A stretch of 64,000 bases of DNA, taken from Tenodera sinensis (lineage: Eukaryota; Arthropoda; Insecta; Mantodea; Mantidae). Shown one piece after another: positions 43,841 to 57,484 of this stretch; the stretch's first letter is position 1; each line of letters opens with the position of its first letter. The position numbers and the translations under genes are program-made. The notes under the pieces were generated by a model that made no database searches, had not been told where the DNA came from, and was given only the letters and a program-made list of their open reading frames with translations. The stretch covers positions 36,655,805 to 36,719,804 of the forward strand of contig CM060961.1 in the NCBI GenBank assembly GCA_030765045.1. The letters are read 5' to 3'.

Positions 43841-45511
43841 GTATACCTTGGAATCCACTAATACTTTAAAATGAATCGAAATTTCTTCTTGTATTATGCA
43901 TACATACGTTATGGAGATTATATTTATGGTAATTCATTTTCACTGTCACTATTTTCAGTTGTCTGCCCCTCGTAGATCAAATGTATTTTACGGTTAACTA
44001 TTTTGTTCTGATGTTAAAAAAAGAGTATTTGTTGAATCGCTAGTTAGAACAAACAGTACCTCACCATAATCAAACCAAACTAAATCAAACAAACCTAAAC
44101 ACACTTGAAACCACCACGTGCATGTTATATAGATTCAAATCAAGCCTTACGCTAATGCAAAAAGCAAACTTTATTCTGAACGAAGTTACATAGCACAGGG
44201 TGTACCAAAAGTCAAGTGAATCCCATTGGGTAATAAAGTCCAGATGGAGCTTTGCACATTTATTTTAATCATTTAAGTACAGAGTGCACTTATAGCTATG
44301 AATTTCTAGCTCAAGAAAGCGCTTTTAATAATCTACTAGAGCTTAGTCGATAGAATGCCTACTTGCTGTACGAGGGGTTCCGAGTTCGATTTACAGTTCG
44401 GCTCGAGAAATATATATTTACATAAGGTTTGTCCATATACCCAGTTAAGTGTATGCAATTCTGTGTGCCTGTGTGTGTTATAGGTTATTTAATAATAGTT
44501 CACCCTTTAACAACATTTCAGGATTCCATAATCCCAAGCACGTGTGGCAAGTCTTACAATTAGCATTCCACGCAAGCGCAGTCTAACCAATTGTCACGAA
44601 TAGGCATTGAAATTCTCAAAGTACTCCGGAACGCCCTATCCTTGCAATGCTAAATTAGCCATATTCAATGTAAAGTGACAAGATATACCAACCCTGTTTC
44701 ATTCTGTGGTTCTGGTGTCCCACCTATTTGTCCCGTTTTGTTGGAAAATAGCATTTTTATTTCCTATTTTATACCACATAATATTTAAATCCTTACGTCC
44801 ATAATTGTTAAGAATGAAAGTTAGGTTATGGATGGACAAAAACAAATAATCTAATGGCCACACTCCGAGATTGTTTTGTTTCCTGCGCTTCACTTCGACA
44901 ATTGTGTTCATTGAAGCGTTGCAAGAAAGTATCTTACATAAGGTTTGTAATTTAAAGATAAAAATATATGGAAAATCCGAAAGAAAAAAATGAAAGTTGA
45001 AGCGCTGAAATCATTGCTGCTTACTAAAATAAATTTCAAATACAACTGCCTTGACTTTTTCAATTACTTGAAGCTAAAGAGAAACTTCCGAAGAAAATGC
45101 ATTCTTCCAATAACAAGCAGTTTTATAAGTTATATAACATGATAGTTGTTTTGGCGTTTGTGTTTATATTAATAGCAATGTTATACATATTATTTTATAT
45201 ATTTAATAACATTGCCTTTGTCATAATGTAATAATACGTTAAATACTCTGATAATTTTACTTTGTTTATTTTTAATAAATAAATATATAAGGTTTTAGAT
45301 TATAATTGCATTAACTTTCGGAATTAAAAAAGTAATTTGAGAGATGTCCCGTTTTCAGAAAATATGGTCACATTATTTAGTTAGCGTTTCTCTTAAACTA
45401 ATATGAATACTCAGTTGAAGCTTTTACAGTAAAACCATTGTGGTTTTAGACGAGTGATTAAATCTTTCGTTTCTCAACAAAGGGGCCCGTGTTCGATTTC
45501 AGGGAATCAAA
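43841..45511. other. No gene; two weak tRNA-like SINE heads
   Basis: 44335-44408 has AGTCGATAGAATGCC and a B-box-like GAGTTCGATTTAC. 45440-45508 has ACGAGTGATTAAATC and GTGTTCGATTTCAGG. Both are plausible eroded SINEs, but no tails or partner copies were found. Confidence 0.4.
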
Positions 45512-45600
45512 CTCATTAGAGCCATTTTCGAGAAAATAAAAATTTTCAAAATGTTTTCATGTAGGGTGGAGGAATTTTGTTCAAAATCTTCGTGCTTAAG
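45512..45600 (-). mobile_element. Hairpin-end repeat, short fragment
   Basis: AGAGCCATTTTCGAGAAAAT, TTCATGTAGGGTGGAGGAAT and TTCAAAATCTTCGTG are the reverse of the family's middle section. Confidence 0.75.
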
Positions 45601-46746
45601 CTCTCATTTCACTTGGAACTATCATATTTATGCGTACAAGAGGCATGGTGCTACGATTCCAGAAACCAATTCACCACCTCTAGTTACTTAAGCATTCCCC
45701 TTGTTAGAAATACGTTTGAGATTCGAACACAAGTACATAGAGTCCATTATACTGCCGATACTGCGCATACGATCTTGTATTTCAATTATCTTACTATAAA
45801 GCTATAACATTCTGTCCCCGGCGGCGGCACACATTACAAGTAAACGAAGCCAAAGCGATTCAGAAAAGGCATGTCAATATTCGTAGCACGCAGCCAGCAC
45901 TTTGAAGCAAATTCACATTCTATTTTTGAACTGTGCCCCTGAAGCGGTTGGCAATAAAGGCAAGCAAAACAATGGTTGTCTCGCTCGCCCTCCAGTGATT
46001 ATTAATATCCATTCCATTCAATAGAAATGTGCATGCGAGATGATTTCATTGATTTTTGTCATAAAAACCACATTCGCCGCTTTACTTAGCCACGACTCAG
46101 CCAGGACAAAATCAAACTCTACAACAGGCAAAGATAATTAAGTATTTCAATTGTATTTTTACGATTTAAAGCAATTTTGTTCTGCCTTTATTAGTTTATT
46201 TTTAAATTTTCGATGCTGGTCTTAAATCCTTTTTATATTCCTTCATTCCGTATTCCATTTATTTTTATACCACATCACAGCGTTTTATTTGCTTATATTC
46301 TTTCTCTGTACCAAGGTTTAGGCCTAGGGTTCATTTTGTCTCCAGTATTTAGTTATATTCATAATACCTATGAATTGTTTGTAGAAGAGTGGGTAGAGAA
46401 AGAGATATGAATCTGTGGTCTAAAAGTGAGTAGATAAAACAGTGTGAATGTAACACGTATCATTTCTATTTCAAACAGAAAATGAATGATTTATTTGTAG
46501 AAGAGCAAATAAGAATTATTTTTTGTGTGTAAAATCGCGTTTATAGATAAACTTAAAAATCAAAACCTTACCTTATCTGAATACAAAATTTGGTGCAAAT
46601 TGTTAGAGCCGTTTCCTAGATACGCGAATATATAAAAAGAATTACTCGTTTAATGATATTAGATTTTGCTCCAAAACAAATGATAGCTCAAACAGCAAGA
46701 GTGAGAAATAAACATCGCGAACGAAACTATTAATTTAGCGATTGCT
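45601..46746. other. No gene seen
   Basis: AT-rich, ending at the Harbinger-like exon. The frame at 46213-46410 is not recognised. Confidence 0.45.
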
Positions 46747-46992
46747 ATGTTAAATATAGGTTTTGGATATATTTTCACGAGTCCTAGTTTGAAGAAACGA
46801 TGTATTAAGAGTAAAAGACTTCGACGGGCACTGTCATCCCTACAAACAAGAGAACAGCACATGGACCGAGGTATATTTGGTCTACTACAAAACAAATTGA
46901 GGTTAGAGGAGCCGGAAAACTATCGCAATTTTCTACGAATTGACGAAGATTTATTTCACATTTTGCATCGTATCGCAGACAACGCGAAAGAG
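46747..46992 (+). pseudogene. PIF/Harbinger transposase (HARBI1-like) first-exon fragment
   Basis: 82 codons ending in RGIFGLLQNKLRLEEPENYR then NFLRIDEDLFHILHRIADNA. The segment around LRLEEPENYRNFLRI is the characteristic N-terminal block of Harbinger-type DDE transposases and the related HARBI1 nucleases. Codon 82 is followed directly by GTAAGG, a strong splice donor in phase 0, so this may be a real exon. No downstream exon with the catalytic D-D-E was recognised. It could be a dead transposon or part of a domesticated HARBI1-like gene continuing beyond what I can assemble. Confidence 0.65.
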
Positions 46993-47514
46993 GTAAGGAA
47001 CAATTTCAATAGTTTAATCTTAGTTTGGATGGACAGGAGTTTTCAACTCATTTCATAAAAGCAAAAATTCGATACAATGGCCAGTTTCTCATTTCTAGTA
47101 TGCTACAATTTCTGTGAAAACCACAAATACAAAGCATCTGACTACACGTTGCATGCGCATTCCGCCATATTGTTACGTTACTGACGTTGATTGGCTATTT
47201 CATGTTTTACTTTGTTAAGAGAAGTTCGAGCTAAAATAAAGTAAATGGTAAAGCGACAGCGTATTGAAAGTTATGTGCTATATACATATCTATAGAATAA
47301 TAGTAAAATATCACTAAGTGTCCAACTTCCGATTAAATCAATACCAACGAACTAGCTATGGCAATAAAATTGTGCCCGACTATTGCCAACTTATTCAAGC
47401 AAGTGCTACAGGAAGGAACCGCCGTAACAGGAAAACTGGATTATGGAATCTCAAATTTGAGATTTCCCTTGTGAGAATATATGACTCAGCTGGGGAATTT
47501 AATGTCGTACCGGT
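46993..47514. other. No further Harbinger exon recognised
   Basis: Open frame continues for ~20 codons after the putative donor with unrelated residues. No acceptor-linked exon was identified. Confidence 0.4.
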
Positions 47515-47600
47515 ATGTTGCCATGATAGCTCACAATCAGTGGTTAGAGTACCAGCTCGTACGGCGGAAGATCCGTGGTTCAAATCCTGACTCTGGCATT
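47515..47600 (+). repeat. tRNA-like SINE head
   Basis: GTTGCCATGATAGCTCACAA then CAGTGGTTAGAGTACC and a B-box-like GTGGTTCAAATCC. Consistent with a RNA polymerase III-derived SINE head. Confidence 0.55.
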
Positions 47601-47892
47601 AAATGTTTTATTTCTGATTCTACCTTTCAAAGGAGAGATATAGTCAGTTTTTTCCTCCCCTCTAGTCCCTCCCCTTATTCCATCCTCTCACACCTTCTTC
47701 AACAGCAACTATACCAAGTGACTTCGACGCGCGGTAGTCACGCGAGAGATCCCTGAAGATGAATGCTGAAACGCCTTTGAAACGTGGGATTTAGTTGCAT
47801 TGAGGTGCAAAATATGACTTAAGCATAAGAAAATACTTTATGCTTTAAGAAAAAGCATGGCTATAGAAGACTAAAACCAATAATAAAGAGTA
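47601..47892. other. No gene seen
   Basis: Contains TCTAGTCCCTCCCC and an ACGCGCGG patch; nothing recognised. Confidence 0.4.
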
Positions 47893-48005
47893 TCTCGGAA
47901 ATGGTGATCCCTACAGAAAAATTATTTGCCATAAATGATGTTTTAATGTGGCCTGTGTGCCTTTGTGCAGTAAGACCTTGTCTATCATACATAATTGACT
48001 CAAAA
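47893..48005 (-). mobile_element. Hairpin-end repeat, short fragment
   Basis: AGTATCTCGGAAATGGTGA followed by TTTGCCATAAATGATGTTTT and AGTAAGACCTTGTCTATC corresponds, reversed, to the section TTTCGGAGATAT back to GATAGACCAAATC. Confidence 0.65.
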
Positions 48006-49741
48006 TTTGAGGCTATCAGAGATGTAAATTAGAGAAATTACATAAATAAAGAAATAAAAGATAATCAAAGAGTAAAATTGTCACGATATTGTAGACATGT
48101 TACAAAATAAGTAAAAATTAGTAAATATTATTCTAAATATTTATTAAAACCTCAGCATACTTCATGTAATTAGGTTATATCCTGGAAGCTGTATAATGTA
48201 ATATTTTAAAAATGTATTCTGTATTTAATGTTCATGAATAATGTGCGAAAAAGGTGGTACGGGAAAGTTTCTTCAAGACTGAAGTCTTTAAGTGTAGATG
48301 CACTCTGACCTTACCGAGGTCGCTGCACCTGAAAGCATTCCCGTAGCCACTGAGCTAGGTCTCATATTTATTATGCTGGATTAACGGCACGCTCGACTAC
48401 AAAATTAACAGGGTCATTACTATGCAAACTGTTTGTTCTATTTGATCCTAACGAAAACAGAGTTGGAAATTAATTTAACCATTACATGGGACTAATTGAG
48501 CAGGTCCGGATAATGAAATCAAATTATCAAATCTCCATGGTATTATATTCACTAAATGAATTAATTTAATGGGCGATTAGTACAAATATTCGATTAGGAG
48601 CCGGAGGGTGAGTAACGGTGACAAAAATCACCTGTTCTGGCGATATTGTCCGTATCGCTAAAAAGCACGATAACTAATCTGTAATAAACAAATTACACTT
48701 GCTAGGTCGGGCACATAAAATGTTTGTAACGTGGACTCGCACCGAATTACATTAGCGCGAATACAAACAACGCTAGCTGTGTTATTTCGCTTGAGTTACG
48801 ACTCGCCTGGGAGAAGGTCACGTGATGCCACAAGTCAAACTCTCCCGTTAAAATGTCCTTTCGTTTGAAAGGAAATACAGTAGAACAGTGTATCCTTTCA
48901 GTAAAACACAAATGTCTCCTAAACTACAGCAGATGCTATTTACTGAAGCAGCTTCTTTCCTAAGCCGTCTAAAACAATAATAACAGGAAAAACAGAGGCA
49001 TTAAGAAGCTGACTTCATTTGTTAAAACAGGAACTACAGTGAAAGATGGTGATGGTGAAGCAGTAAGTGAAGATAAGGAACAATTTGAAGATAATACTCA
49101 GGAGCTATTGAAGATAGACAGCATACACATTGTGGTATATTGGACTAAAAATAAGATTAAGCATTAATCAGTGAACAGTGTCATTTAAAAGCAAACTGTT
49201 GGACTTCTTCTGCATCTATTTGACCATGAATGAAGAGCCGAGCTGACTAGCCAATAGACCTCGACTGCTACCCATTTGCCCCTTCAACGTGTGCTTGGAT
49301 CTGCAGTGCCATAAATACACAACGCCATTACGTACATCAGAATGTTCGATACACAATACAAATTATGTGTATATCTGACGTCACCTATTTGTATCCTGAG
49401 ATTATATATCGTATTATTTTTACTAAAAACTTACGTTCTTTTTGGCAAAAACTATTCGTGATACAACTTTAAAATTTAGAACAGAAACTCTTAGCAATAG
49501 GTCCTATAATACAACCTGGAATGGGTAGAATAACTTAATTACAGCATTCAGAAAAAATATAGTTAATGAAAAAAACGTACTCGAGGAAAGAATTCATAAT
49601 TTTGTGCTAATCATTTATTTGTTCCAAATCGGCTGATCAAAGAACAAAATGCCATTAGACTTTTTTGTTTGTAATGCTTCTATGTAGCACATATTAGAAT
49701 GAAGGAATGTAATAGGTTCCCTTCCCCCACCCCCCGTATAT
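48006..49741. other. No gene; possible SINE near 48285-48362
   Basis: On the minus strand ACCTAGCTCAGTGGCTACGG resembles a tRNA A box, without a clear B box. 48500-49740 is otherwise AT-rich and featureless. Confidence 0.4.
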
Positions 49742-49844
49742 TGAGGCTCCCTTAGTCAAAAAAAAGCATGTTTAGGAAAACGTCCGTGTGTGTGTGTGCG
49801 CGTGTGTGTGCGTGTGTGTCTGTCTGTGTGTGTGTGTGCGCGTG

Positions 49845-49930
<86 letters not shown>

Positions 49931-50350
49931 CGCGCTCGTGTGATACTATGAGCAGTATAACTAAACAACAAAAGGTCGGATGAATATCAAATTTCGTATT
50001 TACATGCGGTGGCTTTCAAGGGTGGGACGCGAAAATTTCCAGGAAACTCTTCGCAACCCAAATGCCATTTACCTGGAAAATATCCGTTATATTAATTTTT
50101 TTAACAGCAGCTTAATTAAAATGTCATGTATAATATGTTGACATAATAAATGTAGATATTAAATTTTCTGTGAAAAACCGGTAAAGTCACCTTTATTTGA
50201 ATAATTTTTTATAACTTTGACCTACCAGGTAACCATAAAAGTTCGACAGTAGAAAAAATTGGAATATATAATTTGCATCAAATGTTTTCGTAGTGTTACT
50301 AGTTTTAGTTTTCTTATGGTAAATGTTCGTCTAAGACAGGCTGGAAATAT
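49742..50350 (+). mobile_element. Hairpin-end repeat with expanded GT tract
   Basis: CAAAAAAAAGCATGTTTAGG, the GT run, then CAACAAAAGGTCGGATG and TTGTATAAC-like blocks in family order. The family's GT run is here grown to (GT)n with GCGC interruptions over 49784-49927. The middle is diverged and both ends are lost. Confidence 0.7.
49850..49927 (+). repeat. (TG)n microsatellite
   Basis: About 39 uninterrupted TG units embedded in the transposon copy described around it. Confidence 0.95.
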
Positions 50351-50679
50351 TAGGATTCCTAATTTCTCCCTTCTTTCTATTAAAACCACATTTTGCTACA
50401 AATAAACATTTGAATTAGAAGTTATAATTTCTTATTTAATACGAAGTATTCCTAATCAAAAATATGTGTATCGTGAGTAGAATGAAGAATTATTTGTATA
50501 TTATTTTTTTAATTGTTACATTTATATCCCGGCTTTAACTGCGAAGGTCGTATGGGCGCTTTTTCCTTTGGAACATTTGTGTTTAGGCAATGGTGGTACT
50601 CGTTTAACATGGTTACCAGTGTTTTTGGTCTTTTTTTAAACAGTACATTCACACACGCACATTCACACCCTCATTCATA
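50351..50679. other. No gene seen
   Basis: AT-rich sequence with short CA/CT repeats near 50650. Confidence 0.4.
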
Positions 50680-50815
50680 CTTCCAGACTCCAAGGAGGAT
50701 AAGGAATATTCTTGACTGGAGAAAAATTCCTACCCCGCTGCCGGGAATTGAATCCTGGACCCCTTAGCACAGCAGGCAGGCGCTCTATCGACGAGCTACG
50801 AGACCAGCCTGTATT
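50680..50815 (-). repeat. tRNA-derived SINE head
   Basis: Minus strand: GGTCTCGTAGCTCGTCGATA, GAGCGCCTGCCTGCTGTGC, then a B box GGATTCAATTCCCGG. The spacing of A and B boxes is that of a tRNA. The body is short. Confidence 0.7.
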
Positions 50816-51776
50816 ATTATTATCGGATGCATGTAAATTTGTCATTTGTAAACCATGTGAACGTATCACATTTTATTTATTTATTAATATCGACAAGTTT
50901 TAAAGCTCTGTAGTACATTTAAATGCTTGCATGAAATTTACATTAAGCACAATGTTCAACTTCAATTTCTCTCAGCACTTTTTGCTACTCAAAACCACAG
51001 TTTTCAATTTAGATACCTGCGATATTATTAAAAACTTAGGCTTAGAAGGATTTAAAAATAGTACTGCATTCTTTACAAACACGAACTATTTTGATTAAAT
51101 ATTTGGGAAAATTCAAGTAAGTAAAAACCAAAAAATTCATTTACACCAAATTCAGATGATTTAGTTGTAGTTTTAATCTCCTTAAGCACTTGTTCGTGCA
51201 AAGCAAGTTTAACAAGATATAACTATCAGTGAAGTGAAAGAATCACAATAGTCACGCCCCTATTTTGTAGTGCAACTTCATTGCATGTTTTGAGCACATG
51301 ACCTTTAGAATTGATAAGAAACTGGTGGGGGAAAATGTAAAGTGACGGCTTGGCCAGCGTAGGTTGGCTGTTTCCCGTGATTGGTACTATGCAATAGATA
51401 TAGGTACAATGACCCCAGAACGCATTCAATTCCACTTATAATAAAAGATAAAAATTCTAATGTTTAATATACAGAAATAGATATCGTATTTTGCGGTTTC
51501 TGGTGTTTTAGACTTTTAATTAATTCTTTTAACAATGTTTTGGAAATTGTATTGATCTTTGCAGCTTTTCTGTGTGTTGTTAGTTTTATTTTCTAAGCAT
51601 TTACAATAGCAAACTGTTTGGTATAATAGCTTATATTAAGGAAAGTATATTATTTTGTTTTATATTACTCTTCTATTTGCATAAGCGCCTTAAAATGCCA
51701 TGGGCGTTGACTTTAGAACAAATTATGTTGGAGGTTTACGGTTAGAAACAGGGGTATTTTTAGTTGTTTATTTTCC
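50816..51776. other. No gene seen
   Basis: AT-rich with no recognised domain or repeat. Confidence 0.5.
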
Positions 51777-51915
51777 CTTACTTTTATTACTGCTTCCTCA
51801 TAGAAAGTAGAGCAGATATTTTATTCCATACAACAATTCAACACTGAGATTTCAGCGAGAACGCATTTGAAACTCCACGAATAAAAACAGAATTTTAGAA
51901 AAAAATGTTGTTTGT
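51777..51915 (+). mobile_element. Hairpin-end repeat, left-end fragment
   Basis: TTACTTTTATTACTGC, then AAAGTAGAGCAGATATTTTA, CACTGAGATTTCAGCGAG and ACAGAATTTTAGAAAAAA. The left hairpin is present but degraded. Confidence 0.65.
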
Positions 51916-53214
51916 GTTTTTGGCTGTTAACAGTGCAGCGGTCGTTAGCCACTCGGCCAACTTGGTCGGTTCCTTCCGATGAGACTTGCACCAATTATTA
52001 ACTAAGAATTAAAACATTAACACATAATAAATTAAAATGTAACAAAATTGGTGAATTTGGGGTGTGATGTAAAATTAAATTTTGTTACATGTTGAAAGCA
52101 ATTGTAGTTTAAGAGGTAGAACTGTTTGCCTTTACCTTGTCATTTAATCGGAAACTGTTTAATTCGTTCCTGATACCTTCACTCCTCTTTTGGTGTCTTA
52201 ACGTTTACTCCTAAGACTGTTATAATAAACCACATTTCGGCTGTTTCTATTTTTCTCTCCTCCATGTGCTTCTGATCCATAAATAATTGTTGAAACTGCG
52301 ACTGTTTTATAACATTTTGATTTTGTTTCCCTAGTTTTTATTTTTTAAACATATATTTTGTTGTGCCACAGATATGTTGAACATTTCCTCATTTCTTATT
52401 TATTTCCATATTAGGCTGTATGTGATCATACTTCCTACATATTTAAAGCAGCTCACTTGTTCAATTATAGATTGTGAGTCTAGTTTATCACAGATAACGA
52501 ACGTGACGAATCAACACTGTTCCTAGCAAAAACCCTCGTGTGACTACAGAAAATCAAAACAAATAAATCTTTGTTCACTGAATTCATGAAACGATGTGTG
52601 CAAATCAGCAGCTGCCTTGAGCAGTTTCAAAAAGAGAGAATGAATGGCAAGAAATTATTTACTAATCTTGCACACCTGTCTTTGCCCCGAGGTGTTGAAG
52701 CGAATTTCTGTCTTGTGTTGACAGTTCCTTACATCCACCATACACGCCTACACGGGCACAAAGACCGGGAGATAAATAATTCTTTAGTTCAGTTTACTAC
52801 CCTGGGGATGGCATGCATATGATGACGCTTCTTCATTCATTGCAACCCCTTGCTCTTGAGGTCTTACCTCCAGCATAGCCATATGTAGACAGACACTCGT
52901 GTGTTATCTATATTTGAAACAGTCTTCTTTTCATCTACCTGTTCTTTGTCTTCTTGGCTCTATCTTCTCTGAGTTTTATTTTGGATGTTACCAACGGAAT
53001 ATTACATACTCTCCTCCTCATGATTTTCTTATGTGTCAGCCAGGACTAGCGTGTGCACGTGATCATAACCAGAGGTTCTAGATAAGGTAGGTATAGGCAT
53101 TCTTGACCCCGCCTGTCACCCCGTGCCAAGCAACATCCCTCTCTCTCTCCCTTCTCATTTGCTGTTTGCAACACACAAGCAGTATTTTAATCAGTGGTGA
53201 AATACAGCTGCATA
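51916..53214. other. No gene seen
   Basis: The 83-codon frame at 52571-52822 has no motif I recognise. The rest is AT-rich. Confidence 0.45.
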
Positions 53215-53640
53215 CCATCACGTGATGCATTCCACAATAACTGGTCAGCTTTTAGGGAATAATTTTAACATCGAGTACAAACATGTTATCAACACTGCTG
53301 TAATTAATGGTTTTAATACAGATTTTATACATAAAAAACCGAAATTTAAACATCAAAAAGCCTCTAAAAGTTTCTACCCTCAAGAAAATAAAAGATTACT
53401 GTAATTTAATTAAAAATTTTACTTGCCGTCCTTGGGCTAGTAAAAAACATAGTATAACTTTAGTTCTTGAAAATAAATACAAAAAGTAGATAAATGTTTT
53501 AAAAATAATATTTCAAATTATAAAAAATCTGGCATTTATTAACTTTCCTTTATGGTTAGTGATGCGGCTTATATTGGTAAAACCAAACATCATTTGGCAA
53601 CTAGAAAAAATGAACATTTTTAGAAATTTTAGCTGTGCTA
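53215..53640 (+). pseudogene. Penelope-like element relic with GIY-YIG part
   Basis: A stretch VINGFNTDFIHKKPKFKH resembles the linker between reverse transcriptase and endonuclease in Penelope-like elements. It is followed, after stops and frame changes, by DAAYIGKTKHHLATRKNEHF, the YIG half of a GIY-YIG nuclease with its conserved Arg and Glu-His. The reverse transcriptase portion is missing upstream. Clearly non-functional. Confidence 0.75.
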
Positions 53641-56231
53641 GATCATTTTGGATAATTTAATCATGAATAAATGAATAAATCCAGAGGTTAACTAATTAAA
53701 AAAAATTATATGGTCCCATAAATTTAATTGTTTGGGTAAATATATTCATTTTGGAAAATGAGGACCAAGTAATTAATTTTGAAATACCACTGATTGATTC
53801 TTTTAACAAATTTGTTTTGTTCTTTAGTATCATACTATGAGTATAACATATGTTGGTAAAAGAGAAATAATCCCCTTAATTTTGTTTTCGCACTGTATTA
53901 TCTAAAATTATCTTAGCTAATTGAACTATTGAGATTACCAAATTGGTGTACAAAAATAACTTAGTAGTACAAGTAATTTGAACAAATTTGTAACGATATA
54001 AAACACAACCTGAAAAGAATTATAATGTACTCATACAAAATACCCTATTTACAGCAAACAAACTTGTATAAGATTAACTTAGTTTACATACCATGTAAAT
54101 ATTTTTAATACGCCTAGATATCCTCAAATAACACAGGGCCACTGCTTTAATAAATAGATTTATTTATATTTTCTGCAAATTATAAAATGATACAATATAA
54201 TCAACGTCAATTGAAGCAAGGCGGTATTTATTCACATTATTGTTCATTTTTTCTGCAAGTTTATAACAGTTGCTATATTTGTCTTCCCTTTTATAATAAG
54301 TAACAAAGGCCTTGAGTTTCAAAACTCTATTTTATGAATAATAATGTATAAACATGATGTTTTCAAGTGTTTTAATTGTTTCGTTTGTAAGCCACCTTTA
54401 ACTTCTTTGGACGTATGACAACTTTTTCCTTTGGCGTATTTCAATAGATTCAGAAGGCACCGCTGATATAGGTTCTGCAATGACGCAGGAGGTACACAGT
54501 TCGAAGCCCGTTTTTAGTGTAGACAGCTAAATGTGCTACTTATGTTGGGTTTAATGACGTAATGTTACTTCACACTTTGATGCACTAATGTTCAAACGGT
54601 GTATTTTCGGACTGGGCTTCCTTCTTGAAAACCGATCAGTTTGCCATCCCGCACAATATATCTACTAAGCCTTGTCGTTATTTTTGGACACTCTGTATAC
54701 ACACACTGAGTACTTAAGTATAACAAGTCAAATATGCTAGTCAGCCTATACTCTATAGTACTGTAAAATAAAATGTGAAAAGTGAAACATTTTGTGTTTT
54801 ATTTGGGTGGTGTCAGGTCCCAGGACACCAAAACACAATTCCAGCACAATATGGTATCAAAATCACAGAAACATTAATTATGCAGAATCGCGCTTTGCTT
54901 TTATGAGCAAAGTTGGTCAAAGTTGACTTGAAGCTGCATTGTGCATTGCCGCAAAGGAGTCGGGCTAGACAAGTGAAGTGAAGGAGGGAGTTTGCCCCAC
55001 AACTTTCTTGGTTGTCAGGGGACTAAGCCCCTCCCATTCTATCCGACCTGCTTTTGTTACGAAATGTTTGCAAAGGGGAGTGTAGAGTTGGTTGTTGTGG
55101 AAATACGTGTTCCATAGTTCAAATTTGTGGTTTGGTTGGAAAAGCAAGCGCCAAAACCGAGCCTTCTCGCCCCCCCCCCCCTCCCGTGTTATAAGAACCC
55201 GCCGCAATATGGCGCTACTTGGCAGGCGATGTTCACATGTTTGCATTATGCAAATTATCCCAGCTCGTTTCTGACTAAAGAAAATCATTGTGGGCAGCAC
55301 TCGAGTATGAACACGGTTTGTGGTTTAAAAGCCTGTGTTGTTCTAAGAAACGCTAGAATCAATATGAACACAAGATATTATGCAAGCATCTGTCATTTCT
55401 CACAGGTGCTTCGTTTCCGCGCAAGTTCAGCAGGATAAAACTTGTAAACTCTTGCTTACTAAGATGCTTCAATTTCCATATCATTCAATTGCACTGAAGA
55501 CTCTGCGCTATGATATTATATCCCAATTTCCATTTATGTCAGTAATTGCTAATTAGGTTATGTGAAATTCTATACCAAGATTCAACAGTCGCTTCTATGG
55601 CTGTATGCAATCCGTGATGATTAACACCTTCACAAAAGCTGAAGTTATCAGCTGTGTCAAATTAGTCATATTCAATAATTATTTTCTCCGTATGGATCAA
55701 CCATACAGAAAGTCTGTTGAGGTCTTAAATCCTAATAGCTTTTTCTTGTCTGATGAACCTAATTTTAATTTCATAAAATTAACTTACATGTCTAATTTAT
55801 TATTCAAAATTGCGGCACCTTTCTATGCTGGAGCTCTCCCTAATATATAAACTATTTTTAAATATATTTAGCTGTTTTTATTTTAAATCTTGTTTGTTTT
55901 AGGGAAATCACCAGAACTGGACCTCTATGTGTATAAGTAATATTACGAATCTATTTCAAAATTAGCAATCATTATTTAATCATTTTGTTTAAAAAAGGTG
56001 CCAGGTGGATGTCCTGGGGGACCATTTTAAAGGACAGTCGGTGCGTTGAAATGGTGCCATGGATGTTGGTTGATATTTGTTCAATTTGTACCCATGCACA
56101 GAATTCCATAGCGAGTTTTTTCATTTCAACCTGTGAAGTTGGCTCCTGTCCTCTATCCCTATTTTGTGCTAGCACAAAGATCCACACTGCCTTCACGATG
56201 TAAAGGGTAACTGGGGTAGCGTAAAACAAAG
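53641..56231. other. No gene seen; one B-box-like site
   Basis: AT-rich. A C-rich run lies at 55172-55186. CAGTTCGAAGCCCG near 54501 looks like an isolated SINE B box. The frames at 54965-55438 overlap each other on both strands and have no recognised domain. Confidence 0.4.
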
Positions 56232-56345
56232 GAAATTGCATTCATCAACGTGAAGTAAGGCGAGTGATGGATACTTTCATAAACAGATGCCAAAAGTGTA
56301 TGTATGGACGTCGGTGGCCAGTTTCAGCATCTCCTTTCATAAATT
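56232..56345 (+). pseudogene. DDE transposase C-terminal relic
   Basis: Plus strand encodes NCIHQREVRRVMDTFINRC then QKCMYGRRW, matching the family's C-terminal pattern of R-E-V-x-R-V followed by Arg/Cys-rich helix (other relics at 17290 and 17500). Only the tail survives. Confidence 0.6.
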
Positions 56346-57484
56346 TGGTAAGTAAAGTCTTTAAAAGTAGCTTTAAAAATGTTGCATGGTTTCATACCCG
56401 CTTTTCTATAATAGTGGCAGACGGCAACGAGCGCCGAGGATGTAGACAGGTAAAATACCACGCATCCGTTTCGGATAGAGTTAAACACACAATTTGTCTC
56501 TGCACCTGGGGGTGCAGGTTAATAATTTATAAGATATTCCTTTATCTTGTTCGGCATTTTCAAATACTTATCTATACTTATATTCTTCTTTTTCCATGCA
56601 AATATCACAGAAGTTCGATATTCATTATACAGCAATAAGCTCTTTAAATGTGAATTTAAATTTTATCTGGATTATAAAAAATAACTAGAACAACAAACTT
56701 TCGTAGGAATATTTGTAAAAGTGTAAATAAAGTAAGTCATATGAATGTGATATTTTGCATGTTGTGTTTTTGTTTCAGATAAACCTTGAGGAACAGGGTG
56801 TACTTCCATAGATGCAGATGTTCATTGGAGAGAGCTACATTTTAGTGGTTTAGGGACACTTCTCAGTGCGGCCAACTTTACCTTTACGTGGCATTATTAT
56901 GGATTGTACACTTTATTGCTTGCCACTATCCAGCCCGTTATGTATGTGCCTTCGGCGATCCAGGTTCGCTCTTAAATTGCAGCTAAATCCTACAAAATGG
57001 TATAGACAAGTGAAGTTTACACAGGGTTTGTCTAGAGGGAGTTTGTGTGCTTCTATGAGGCAGTAAACTGCTTACCCGTTAGATAAGATTAACTACAATG
57101 TCTAATGCAACATGTAGGAGATTCAATAAGACTTTCTACACGTTCTAAGATTTAATTCATTATTTACCTCTCATGTTTGATTTTTTTTTTAAAATAAAAT
57201 GTTGCAAAAGTGAAAATTGACGGAGTTAAGGGCCATAAACCTTGAAGGAATAACAATTTTAAAACCATACTATATTTAAAACAACTAGATCCTGCTGGCT
57301 AGTCTACAGACTGGTTGATACTCTCAACTAAAAATAAAAAACAACGTTGGAATTAAGCTTCCTTAAAAAAACAATAGAATGAAATTATATTTAAACTACA
57401 ACAATATAGTACGATATAAATAATAATATTAAAATCATAAATAAAAGTAAATATTTATAAAATGCATATGTAGATGACCCTAGT
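56346..57484. other. No gene seen
   Basis: AT-rich. GTGGCAGACGGCAACGAGCG at about 56414 is shared with 17383, both just downstream of DDE tail relics. Confidence 0.5.

Noticed and set aside
49756..49971. His/Thr-rich minus-strand frame
   Set aside because: Translation of the TG microsatellite.
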